Shown here in pieces: positions 16,763-24,675 of a stretch of 39,392 nucleotides of DNA (position 1 is the first letter of the stretch; the number at the start of each line of letters is the position of its first letter). The notes below the pieces were generated by a model. That model was not told where the DNA came from. It worked only from the letters and a program-made list of their open reading frames with translations, and made no database searches. The translations under genes and the position numbers were made by a program. Origin of the DNA: Magnetococcales bacterium (GTDB taxonomy: Bacteria > Pseudomonadota > Magnetococcia > Magnetococcales > JADFYX01); the NCBI GenBank assembly GCA_015232405.1, contig JADFZS010000044.1, forward strand, positions 1 through 39,392, given 5' to 3'.

Positions 16763-18967
16763 TTGATACCCCCTAAAACATCAACCAAATCAACTAGCAA
16801 AAATGATGATGAACCAGAGAGGTTTATCTATGAGCCAGCCAGTTTTCATGAACATAAACTGACACTACTCGCTCTTTTTTTAGGGATTTTTGCCTTTTAC
16901 CTATCAACTTCACCAAGGTTTGTTGCTTTGGAAGATGACGGGCTGTATTTACTGTCAAACTATTTTCTTGGTATCTCCCACCCATCAGGTTATCCACTAT
17001 ATAATCTCATAGCCCATTTTCTCATATCCATTCCCGGTGGCAGCGTCGCTTTTAAAGGTCATGCTATTAGCGGTTTTTTTGGTGCTTTAACCTGTTTGAT
17101 GGTATTTTGGCTCGCTCTTGGGCTCCGTATCAACATTAGCAGTGCCATAATTGCCACCTTGATGTTTGCCGCCTCCAAGGCGTTCTGGTCCCAAGCAATA
17201 ATTACCGAAGTTTACACACTCAACTCTCTTATTTTTTTTCTCATACTGCATCAAATATTAATTTTGGGATTTGCTAAAAAAGCTAGCAACTCTGATAATA
17301 GTAGCGACCGCAATAGAGTATTGGCTTTGGCCTTTTTGTATGGTCTTAGTCTTGCCAACCACTGGCCTTTGATGGGCATGGCAACGCCGGGGCTGTTGCT
17401 GCTGTTATGGCCTCGTTGGCGACTTATACTAAAATCTATTCCCCTAGCAATTCCTATCTCCATCCTTGCTATGGCTCCGCCATATATCTGGATGGTTATA
17501 CGTTCACAACAAAATCCTCTAGTTAGCTTTATCGGTCCAATTAACGGTTGGGATGAGTTTTTAGTATTTTTTCTGCGCAAACATTTTTTTTTCCAGGAAA
17601 ATCAAATAGCTGCTAATTTTTGGGACAAAGTAACCTATGCACAAGGTCTGGGTTGGGAGATGATAATGCAGTTCTCCCCTGTGGGTTTTGTGTTGGTAGT
17701 TTGGGGAGGCTTGCTTGCGTTGAGAAGATGGCCTCGGCAACTCAACATAGGCTTGATAACCATATTTATCTCAACGCCACTGATACTGCTGCTAAAGCTA
17801 AATGTTGCATACTCATATACAGGTGCTCATGTTATATCCGTAACCCCTCTGCTCTCCTATGGCATATGTGCAATATGGTTGGCCTTGGGTATAATGGCCA
17901 TGGGAGAAAAACTGCAACATGTAAAATTAAACATAATAAAACCACGTCAATTAAGACAACTAATTGCTGCTATCTTGATCTGCTTACCAGTGGCCCTACA
18001 TTATGAAACAAATGGACGGCAAGGTTATAGATGGGTTAACGATTATGCCGACTTTGTTTTTAGTTTGATTGAGAATAATGCTGTTTTTTTTGTCAGTGGC
18101 GATCTTCATCTTTTCGGTCTTGGTTATCTCCATTATGTTGAAGGTATAAGACCTGATATCACCTTCATACCCACAGGAGGACTGGTTTTTTCTACCAGAC
18201 TTTTTAAACCTGACAGATTGTCAGAGATAAAAAGAAAAAAGATTATTCAAGACTACATAAAAAGCACCGACCGCCCAATCTATTTTATCCCCTCTGCATT
18301 AGATTTTGTCGGCAAAGGGTACTCCAACAGTAATCTTGGGGTTATATACCGTCTTAACAAAAACAATAACGCTGGCAATGTCATTAATATTGATGAAAAG
18401 CTGTTGGATTTTTTGATAAAAACAAAACAATCACTCAACCATTCCGACAACCATACAAAAGAGTATAGCCTGTATATTATTGCCAATATAATTAGATCTT
18501 TTGTCGGAGTTAGCTCCACCATAAGCCCCGAACATCAAAAGGATGTTATAACACGCTCCCTTGAAATGTTTGGCGAACCCATAGAGGTTAAAATTGCTGC
18601 TCTTCATGGAATTATGGATGGTGAAAAAGGTGAAGATAGAGAGCTGGTGGAAAAAATCCTGGCAGAATGTCGAACACAACTCAAACAGATTAAAGATCGA
18701 ACACTTCAATCATCATTTTATTTTACCCAAAGCGGTATCTACCATCGTTGGAATCAGATGGATAAAGCCATCGATAACATGAGGATGAGTTTAGACATAA
18801 GGCCAGATGTCTTCAACCCGGCTTTAAAAGAGCTTATTATTCTGCTAAAAAAAGCAGGTAGACATAAAGAGGCACATGAACTCAGGCAAGATTATATAAA
18901 TCGCTCCAAAGAGCAGTGGGATATGTTACGTAGTATGCAGGATGGTTCACTATATGGGGGAGGTTAA
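16763..18967 (+). CDS. DUF2723 (GT117) integral membrane glycosyltransferase with C-terminal TPR-like region
   Basis: The 734-residue product starts with a cytosolic tail, then roughly ten membrane helices (about 33-415). It bears the DUF2723 signatures: an acidic pair after the first helix (EDDG, 57-60), the loop HPSGYPLY (73-80) and WSQAIITEVYTLN with E149. The family is a GT-C type related to human TMEM260, a protein O-mannosyltransferase using lipid-phosphate mannose. The C-terminal third is soluble with helical TPR-like repeats ending GRHKEAHELRQDY. The start is TTG at 16763, preceded by AAGGA at good spacing. A run of nine T (17584-17592) lies in the coding region. It may extend or transfer the sugar in the pilin cassette; substrate unproven. 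Confidence 0.82.
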   Translation: MIPPKTSTKSTSKNDDEPERFIYEPASFHEHKLTLLALFLGIFAFYLSTSPRFVALEDDGLYLLSNYFLGISHPSGYPLYNLIAHFLISIPGGSVAFKGHAISGFFGALTCLMVFWLALGLRINISSAIIATLMFAASKAFWSQAIITEVYTLNSLIFFLILHQILILGFAKKASNSDNSSDRNRVLALAFLYGLSLANHWPLMGMATPGLLLLLWPRWRLILKSIPLAIPISILAMAPPYIWMVIRSQQNPLVSFIGPINGWDEFLVFFLRKHFFFQENQIAANFWDKVTYAQGLGWEMIMQFSPVGFVLVVWGGLLALRRWPRQLNIGLITIFISTPLILLLKLNVAYSYTGAHVISVTPLLSYGICAIWLALGIMAMGEKLQHVKLNIIKPRQLRQLIAAILICLPVALHYETNGRQGYRWVNDYADFVFSLIENNAVFFVSGDLHLFGLGYLHYVEGIRPDITFIPTGGLVFSTRLFKPDRLSEIKRKKIIQDYIKSTDRPIYFIPSALDFVGKGYSNSNLGVIYRLNKNNNAGNVINIDEKLLDFLIKTKQSLNHSDNHTKEYSLYIIANIIRSFVGVSSTISPEHQKDVITRSLEMFGEPIEVKIAALHGIMDGEKGEDRELVEKILAECRTQLKQIKDRTLQSSFYFTQSGIYHRWNQMDKAIDNMRMSLDIRPDVFNPALKELIILLKKAGRHKEAHELRQDYINRSKEQWDMLRSMQDGSLYGGG

Positions 18968-18974
18968 ACAATAC

Positions 18975-18996
18975 CTTGGTATATGCCATAACCAAG
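18975..18996. terminator. Hairpin between convergent genes
   Basis: The inverted repeat CTTGGT (18975-18980) and ACCAAG (18991-18996), with TAT/ATA pairing inside, sits between the convergent GT117 and TPR genes. T-rich sequence on the minus strand precedes instead of follows it, so it is not a classical terminator. Its position, at the end of both the cassette and the 16-kb pilus operon, suggests it stops or stabilises transcripts. Confidence 0.45.
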
Positions 18997-19027
18997 TGTT
19001 AAAAGCATAATAAAAAAAGTTACAAAC

Positions 19028-19759
19028 CTACTTATCAAGCTTTTGTTCCAAATCGTAAAGCCGCTCTTTTAACAGATTTATCTCTTGGGGTGAAGTCACA
19101 TCTCCACTGCTTAAAAGATTATTAATAAATGCCCTTGCTGCCTGTAAATCTCCCATATCCTCCAAAAAAATAAACTGCATCTGTTTGGCCCAGGCTGAAA
19201 CATTGGGACCAGTGGCATTTGCAGCCAACGATTTTGCATATTTGAGGGCGAGTGGCAGATTTTTAAAACTGTGCTTGGTCAAGATGGCAATATGGCCCAT
19301 TGCCCGCCATCTTTTATTGGGTGCTTTTAAAAACTCTTTATGAACAAACTCAGACATTATCAGCTGAGTATCCTTACGGGGAATATCGGCATACATCTGG
19401 CTGGCTGCTACCAGTGGATAGTTGCTATCTGGGTCCAGTGCTAAAATTGTTCCCAGCCAAGCACTCAATAATGTAGGATCAAGATCCATAAAACGGATGC
19501 TGATACCAGATTGATAATCAAAGGCTTGTAACCATAACATCAAAACTTTAGAAAGTGTAACAGGCTCTCCCAGGCTGGCAATTTGTAAAAACTCTGTTTT
19601 GGGAGGATGGGGAAGATCAGCTGCTCTGGCAACAGGACGAGGTTGTACACCATGAAAAACAAGCTGGGCTGTAAATGCTATGGCAAAAAAAACATATACC
19701 AATAATGGTACATCACAAAGAGGGCGATCCCTCCCTTTTAATGATTTAAAAAAGCCCAT
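19028..19759 (-). CDS. Membrane-anchored TPR-like protein at the end of the pilus operon
   Basis: This 243-residue protein was not recognised by family. It has a short basic cytoplasmic N-terminus, one membrane helix (about 17-36), then an all-helical soluble part with tetratricopeptide-like spacing (for example LALKYAKSLAANA and AARAFINNLLSSG). It ends in a charged coiled-coil-like tail LLKERLYDLEQKLDK. The soluble part is presumably periplasmic. It starts eight bases after the ABC permease stop, so it belongs to the same transcript and may work with that transporter. It contains N-X-T/S sequences, but these are not evidence of glycosylation by themselves. Confidence 0.7.
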   Translation of the reverse strand: MGFFKSLKGRDRPLCDVPLLVYVFFAIAFTAQLVFHGVQPRPVARAADLPHPPKTEFLQIASLGEPVTLSKVLMLWLQAFDYQSGISIRFMDLDPTLLSAWLGTILALDPDSNYPLVAASQMYADIPRKDTQLIMSEFVHKEFLKAPNKRWRAMGHIAILTKHSFKNLPLALKYAKSLAANATGPNVSAWAKQMQFIFLEDMGDLQAARAFINNLLSSGDVTSPQEINLLKERLYDLEQKLDK

Positions 19760-19767
19760 GATTTGAT

Positions 19768-20559
19768 TTATAGGTTCTTGCGGTAGAAATCCAGCAGGGC
19801 TGCTGCTGACAACAGGGTTACATAGATGAGCCCCTGTACCAAGACAAATCTTAAATCATCCCCTGACCCGGTATTGTAAACCAACCAAGCAGAGTTGGTA
19901 AATCTATCCAAAGCTGGAAGCACAAAGGCCAGCCCTGCCATAGCCATGTTCATAAGCTCATTAACAATGACAAATTTTGGCATTATCGGCCCCTTACCAA
20001 CCAAAATAAGGCTGGTCAACGCCCTCGATAGCAGATAGATGCCAAACACCGTGGTAAACGCTGCAGGAAGCTGGTTGAAGGTAAAAAGACAGAGCAGACT
20101 AAGGGTAGTAACAATAAGCAGCTCAAAAAACAACGATACACCCCACAATGCAACCTGGTCACCTCGCGCATAAAACAGCAAGGTTAAAGAAAAAAGCAGT
20201 GAAATTAACATCGCTATTACAGCAAACCCCAACAGCTTGCCAAAAAAATAGCTGCTACGAGGCACAGGCAGGGCTAACACCATATCTAGCCCTTTATCAT
20301 TCAACTCTCTTACCTGAGCATTTAAAACAAACAGGCAGATAATCAACACACCGGTAAAACGCAAGAAGGAGCCAATAACAGCACTCTGTATCTCATTAGC
20401 CTCAACCACAGACAACGTACCAGCAAAACTGGCAATAATAACTCCAAACAACAGAACAACCAAAACCAGTGGTATCAGTTTGGTCTTGACCCCCTCCTGG
20501 GTTGTTATCTGTGCTATTGTTATTATTGGTTGAATTGTAGAAAATCTATTATTAATCAC
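19768..20559 (-). CDS. ABC-2 type transporter permease
   Basis: A 263-residue integral membrane protein with about six hydrophobic helices (near 28-47, 65-82, 107-133, 138-162, 165-190 and 240-258). The cytoplasmic coupling segment RELNDKGLDMVLALPVPR after helix two is characteristic of ABC-2 permeases of gliding/NatB type. The start is a GTG abutting the TAA of the preceding MshK-like gene. The ATPase partner is not beside it; the only ABC ATPase in the window is at 9549-10268, the other side of the glycosylation cassette. Substrate unknown. Being co-transcribed with pilus assembly genes suggests a link to the pilus or cell surface. Confidence 0.8.
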   Translation of the reverse strand: MINNRFSTIQPIITIAQITTQEGVKTKLIPLVLVVLLFGVIIASFAGTLSVVEANEIQSAVIGSFLRFTGVLIICLFVLNAQVRELNDKGLDMVLALPVPRSSYFFGKLLGFAVIAMLISLLFSLTLLFYARGDQVALWGVSLFFELLIVTTLSLLCLFTFNQLPAAFTTVFGIYLLSRALTSLILVGKGPIMPKFVIVNELMNMAMAGLAFVLPALDRFTNSAWLVYNTGSGDDLRFVLVQGLIYVTLLSAAALLDFYRKNL

Positions 20560-21222
20560 TTATTGACCAATGAGCTTATTCATAAAGTCCAGTTTTTTAC
20601 TAAAATCCTGCCGTTGTGATATCATATCGTTCAGAGCTGCTTCATCTGAGCTTATGTTTGCGCTGGCTTTTTTCTTGGTGCTTTTCTTTTTCTTCTTTTT
20701 CTTTTTCTTTTTGCTGGAATCGCCCCCCTTTGCACCATCTTCTCTTAGCGTCTGCATTACCCCTTGATATGGTTCTAAAACAATTCCACTACTACCGTCC
20801 ATTCTCTGTCCGGTTTTTAACAATACCTGTTTTTTGCCCTTCATTTTTTTAAGCTTAACAGAGACACCATGACCCTTACCAATAGGTGTTAACTTTAGAT
20901 TTGGTGGCAGATCATTGCCATCTTCATTTATCGCAGTTCTACCATTTATCCATACAGCCGGAGGACCTTTGGAGCGGATGACAAAACCGTTTAAGGTGAC
21001 AGTCTGTTGATACTCCTGCACACTATCTTTACCTTTTTTAAGAGCACTGAGGTGTTTTTTACGCAGAGCCTTACGACGGGCAAAGTCAAGGCTTATCCGC
21101 TCCTTTTTGGTGGTAAAAAATCTCCCTAAAGTAGTGTCTTTTTCAACCCCTTGTGCTTGGTTTAAGGATAAACCACCAAAAAAGGTTACTGCACTCAACA
21201 ACAAGATCATGGTTATACGCAT
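20560..21222 (-). CDS. MshK-like periplasmic pilus assembly protein with poly-lysine tract
   Basis: The 220-residue product has an N-terminal hydrophobic segment (about 3-20) that could be a signal peptide, ending NQAQG. A short beta-rich block VTLNGFVIRSKGPPAVWING (75-94) matches the pattern of MshK/PilP/GspC-type periplasmic domains that touch the secretin. Unusually, residues in the last third form a run of ten lysines (DNA 20683-20712) plus KKK soon after. The start chosen is the ATG at 21222, one base after the TGA of the preceding gene and with GAGGG upstream; a longer frame to 21261 would overlap it. It fits the J-K order of MSHA loci. Assignment rests on pattern and position. Confidence 0.6.
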   Translation of the reverse strand: MRITMILLLSAVTFFGGLSLNQAQGVEKDTTLGRFFTTKKERISLDFARRKALRKKHLSALKKGKDSVQEYQQTVTLNGFVIRSKGPPAVWINGRTAINEDGNDLPPNLKLTPIGKGHGVSVKLKKMKGKKQVLLKTGQRMDGSSGIVLEPYQGVMQTLREDGAKGGDSSKKKKKKKKKKSTKKKASANISSDEAALNDMISQRQDFSKKLDFMNKLIGQ

Positions 21223-21223
21223 A

Positions 21224-21856
21224 TCAAGATCCCTCAGCCTGATCTTCATCCCAAAAACCACCCCGGCTTTTTATGTTAAACCATTTCAAGGTACAGCCAC
21301 CTTTCATATTAGGATCGGCAGAGTTGCGCATTATCTTTTTTGTTTTTCTTTCTATCTTACATTCGTTAACAATATATAACCCTTGATTGCGATCTTCCAA
21401 TCGTTCTAGAAGATCCACCAAATCCTCTTCGTGGAGCATATCCATGGAGAGCTTCATTGCGGTAGCCATAACCATGGCATCACCCTGGTCAAATTTAAAC
21501 TTAATGGTAAACTCCACTGGTGGACTAATGGCATATTTAAGGCTGGTAAAGTTTAGGTTATTTGCCTCTTCACTCAATGTTTCAACCCACTTCACCCTAT
21601 CAGTTACACCGATAATACCCCGCTGCCGTAAAAGTTGAAACTGGGGAAAATAGACATCAATCTGTTTAATATCTTCGGCTGCAACATTCTGTTTTTTTCG
21701 CATCTGCACTACCCTGCTAGCCTGTTTCTTGGCATTTTGGGCCTGCAAATCAGCAAAATATGTGCTGCCAAAAATCAAAGCCGAAGTAACTGCTATAGAG
21801 ACACCCAAAGCGATAGCCGTTTTACGGATCATCTGTATATCAATGTGATGTACCAC
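21224..21856 (-). CDS. MshJ/PilO-like inner-membrane pilus alignment protein
   Basis: The 210-residue protein has one N-terminal membrane helix (about 12-33), then a helical-plus-beta periplasmic part, the layout of PilO/GspM/MshJ. The PQFQLLRQRGIIG and KWVETLSEEAN segments are typical of the coiled region before the ferredoxin-like domain. The frame begins with GTG at 21856, overlapping the MshI-like gene by 17 bp, with a G-rich ribosome site; an ATG at 21832 just after the upstream stop is the alternative. It probably pairs with the MshI-like protein's C-terminal part and the MshK-like protein to connect the ATPase platform to the secretin. Confidence 0.6.
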   Translation of the reverse strand: MVHHIDIQMIRKTAIALGVSIAVTSALIFGSTYFADLQAQNAKKQASRVVQMRKKQNVAAEDIKQIDVYFPQFQLLRQRGIIGVTDRVKWVETLSEEANNLNFTSLKYAISPPVEFTIKFKFDQGDAMVMATAMKLSMDMLHEEDLVDLLERLEDRNQGLYIVNECKIERKTKKIMRNSADPNMKGGCTLKWFNIKSRGGFWDEDQAEGS

Positions 21857-23462
21857 GGCTGCCCCCTTTTACAATTATCTTAAAAGAAAATGGAGCACTA
21901 TTGACTTTTTTCTTTTTTGTTGCAGCAAAAACATCCCCTTGCAAAACCGCCGTTTTTTCTTCTTCTGCTGGCATTATCAATGGTGTTATCTCATGCACCT
22001 GTTTGTTTCTAAGCATGGCCTGCATAAAAGTGTTTACTGTGTTTACAGCAAGCTCAATATCACCATTAATTCCGGTAACGTTACCAGTTATAGTACCTAT
22101 CTCAAAATATTTATCGGCACTTGCAAGTTGGTTACCCCTGGACCTACGCCGGGCAAAAAAACCGCCTCTCGGCTGTTTGGGCTGGCTTTTTTGTAAAATT
22201 GCTGCTGCTTCATCGCTCTCCGGCCCTTGCCAGATAAAATCATCCAAACGTAAAAGGGGAAATTTCTCCAATTCTTTACTTATTAATAACATTAAGTCAT
22301 TGGGTGTGGTTTTACGTTTTTCCAGCTGTTTAACCAATAAAACAGTCTTTCGTACATCACCAGGATCAATAGCTGTGGGTACATGTTGGGCCACAACATC
22401 CTTATAACGTTGATAAAGTGCATCGGCTATTTTTTCGTCCTGTTGCCACTTTTGCCTGGAGACCCAGCCATCATAAAAAGAGCTACCTCCCATACCCAGC
22501 CCTACCAAACTAATTATCACTGTTGCAACCAACAATGTGCTTTTAATCAAGCGGGTGAAATAGAACCCCCGTGATGCTGGTGGTGCGTAGTGGTTGCCAA
22601 ATGCTCTATTGCCCAGCAGCTGCACAAACAGAGAGTCAGAAAATGGGGTCATGATCCGCCGTTTGATGCCAATTTTTCTCGCCACTACATTGACCGTCAT
22701 CAAACGAAATTTAAGAGTTGCAGACTCTATACATTTTGGTCGTACCGCATCCAACATCTCAGGGTTGGTAAACAGCACAACCTGCAACGGGGTGTCCCTG
22801 GGAACCAGACGTAAAGAGCCTAGGTACTCTCTAGTTTTGGCAAGCTCGCTGACAAAAAGTTCAGAGTATAATTTGGGTTCAGGCTCTGGTACTGGAGCCA
22901 TACGGCTCATTTTAAGATGGTTACCAGAAAAAAAGGAGAACCTTAAACCACTTGTACTCTGCCAACTCACCATCAATGTTGCAGGGGATATACCATCAAG
23001 GGGTTTCAACAGTTTCATACTTAAAAGAGGCAGAGAATAAACCCCGGCAAGAGAGACTTTTTTTTCTGCTAGAATATTCAACCAACCGGAGATGATGTCA
23101 GGATCGGTAATACCGCACAACATGGCAATATCATCACGACGGCCCTTTTTTTTCTCCCGGCCCTGTATCTCAAGATAGTTATATGGTGAAGCTGGAAAAG
23201 CCCTACTGGAACGACGCTGATGTAGGGCGACACGGTCGGGGCCAAATACGTGTGGGATGGTCTCTGTGCGGTACTCCTCTTCGATAAGATCCACCAACAT
23301 GGTGACAGGTACTTCCGGCCTTACCGACATCACCTCGGCAAATTTATTATGCCCCTCTTCATCAGGGGTAAACTGGGTAGGTGGACCAGCAATTCCACCT
23401 TTTTTCCAATAAAAAAGAGTCAGGCGATCTTTGGTTAAAAAAATTAGATATTTTTCTAACAT
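21840..23462 (-). CDS. MshI-like protein (PilM-like plus PilN-like halves)
   Basis: The 540-residue product has an N-terminal cytoplasmic part (1-300) with a diverged actin-like look, one membrane helix (about 305-325), and a periplasmic PilN-like part with helical stretches and a beta-rich end. This is the order expected for a PilM-PilN fusion as in MshI. An unusual basic loop RGGFFARRRSRG lies in the periplasmic half. The gene lies directly after mshG (8-bp gap) and before the MshJ-like gene (17-bp overlap), which supports the assignment. Family motifs are weak, so the fold is inferred mainly from context. Confidence 0.65.
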   Translation of the reverse strand: MLEKYLIFLTKDRLTLFYWKKGGIAGPPTQFTPDEEGHNKFAEVMSVRPEVPVTMLVDLIEEEYRTETIPHVFGPDRVALHQRRSSRAFPASPYNYLEIQGREKKKGRRDDIAMLCGITDPDIISGWLNILAEKKVSLAGVYSLPLLSMKLLKPLDGISPATLMVSWQSTSGLRFSFFSGNHLKMSRMAPVPEPEPKLYSELFVSELAKTREYLGSLRLVPRDTPLQVVLFTNPEMLDAVRPKCIESATLKFRLMTVNVVARKIGIKRRIMTPFSDSLFVQLLGNRAFGNHYAPPASRGFYFTRLIKSTLLVATVIISLVGLGMGGSSFYDGWVSRQKWQQDEKIADALYQRYKDVVAQHVPTAIDPGDVRKTVLLVKQLEKRKTTPNDLMLLISKELEKFPLLRLDDFIWQGPESDEAAAILQKSQPKQPRGGFFARRRSRGNQLASADKYFEIGTITGNVTGINGDIELAVNTVNTFMQAMLRNKQVHEITPLIMPAEEEKTAVLQGDVFAATKKKKVNSAPFSFKIIVKGGSRGTSH

Positions 23463-23470
23463 TATAATCT

Positions 23471-24673
23471 TTAACCCACCTTGCTCATAACATCATAAAC
23501 CGGTGCTAACACTGAAAGGATTATCCACACCATCAACCCACCAACAAATACCGTGAGAATAGGCTCAATGGAACTTTGCAGTTTTTCGACTGAATCTTTC
23601 ACCTCGCGATCATAAAAATAGCGTACATTCAAAAGGCTTTTATCCAGTGCACCAGTGGATTCACCAACGGAGATCATACGTAAAACCAACGGTGGAAAAA
23701 CCATGGTCTTTTTAAAGCTTCCAGATATGGTTTCACCATCGCTGATCATATCCTGCACATCAGTCATAACCTTGCCGATCACCCTGTTGCCAACCACTTT
23801 TTCAGAGATAACCAAACAATCCAAAACTGTGATACCGGCACCATACATCATAGCAAAAATGTTACTGAAACGGGCCATGATGGTTTTTTCCACAATGGGT
23901 CCAAAAAGCCAGATATTGAGCTTAACCCAATCAAACATATAACGTGCTGTTGAGTTAACCCGAATGGCAAAAGAGATAAGAATAAAGGAGATAATTGGCA
24001 AGCCTATAAGTATATACCAATATCCCAAGACAAAATCGGAGGTGTTGATCAAGGCAACAGTATAGATTGGCAGCTCCATATTCATCATCTTGATAAATTC
24101 AACCAATTGGGGAACCAAAAATATCATCATGAAGAAGAAGATCCCCATCACCAGTATTAAAACCATGGAGGGATACATCAACATTTTTTTGGTTTTGGCT
24201 GCCATCTCATCCTGCCATTTGATGGTCTCTGCCATGTTGGCAAAAATAATCTGCAAATTACCAGTCTGCTCACCAGCCCTGATAAGAGTGGTAAAAACCT
24301 CATCAAAAACCTGGGGAAATTTTTCCATAGCCAACGAAAGTGATGTTCCGGTGGTGATATCCTCCACCAAAGCCGCAACCAAAGCCTGCATAAGTGGATT
24401 ATCAGAGCTATCACGTAGGTCACTCAACCCCTCAAGTAGTGGCACACCCGACCCTAAGACCTGTTCTAGGTGAAAACAGAATGTGATCATCTCCTGACGG
24501 GGAATTTTTCTTGCAGAGATTTTTACCGCCTTGGCTGTAACTTCGCTGTAGTTTATTAAATCCAGCTCCATTTTGTGCAGGCGCGCCTCTAGATCTTCCA
24601 GATTATTAGCATCCATTCGGTTGCTGACAATCCTGCCCCTCTCATCCATGGCTTTAAAGTTAAATCCCGGCAC
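23471..24673 (-). CDS. mshG: MSHA/type IV pilus inner-membrane platform protein (GspF family)
   Basis: At 400 residues it matches GspF/PilC/MshG proteins. Two T2SSF repeats are visible, each with the pattern FCFHLEQVLGSGVPLLEGL (about 65-83) or its partner FSNIFAMMYGAGITVLDCL. Each ends in an IRAGEQTGNL- or SVGESTGALDKSL-type motif. Three membrane helices lie near 168-190, 216-237 and 368-392. It forms the rotor-like platform driven by MshE in the inner membrane. The start is a GTG at 24673, two bases after the mshE stop, with a GGAG site. No anomalies. Confidence 0.88.
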   Translation of the reverse strand: MPGFNFKAMDERGRIVSNRMDANNLEDLEARLHKMELDLINYSEVTAKAVKISARKIPRQEMITFCFHLEQVLGSGVPLLEGLSDLRDSSDNPLMQALVAALVEDITTGTSLSLAMEKFPQVFDEVFTTLIRAGEQTGNLQIIFANMAETIKWQDEMAAKTKKMLMYPSMVLILVMGIFFFMMIFLVPQLVEFIKMMNMELPIYTVALINTSDFVLGYWYILIGLPIISFILISFAIRVNSTARYMFDWVKLNIWLFGPIVEKTIMARFSNIFAMMYGAGITVLDCLVISEKVVGNRVIGKVMTDVQDMISDGETISGSFKKTMVFPPLVLRMISVGESTGALDKSLLNVRYFYDREVKDSVEKLQSSIEPILTVFVGGLMVWIILSVLAPVYDVMSKVG

Positions 24674-24675
24674 TT

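Noticed and set aside
21901..22407. Plus-strand 168-residue hydrophobic frame
   Set aside because: Antisense to the MshI-like gene, which has operon context and a domain layout on the other strand.
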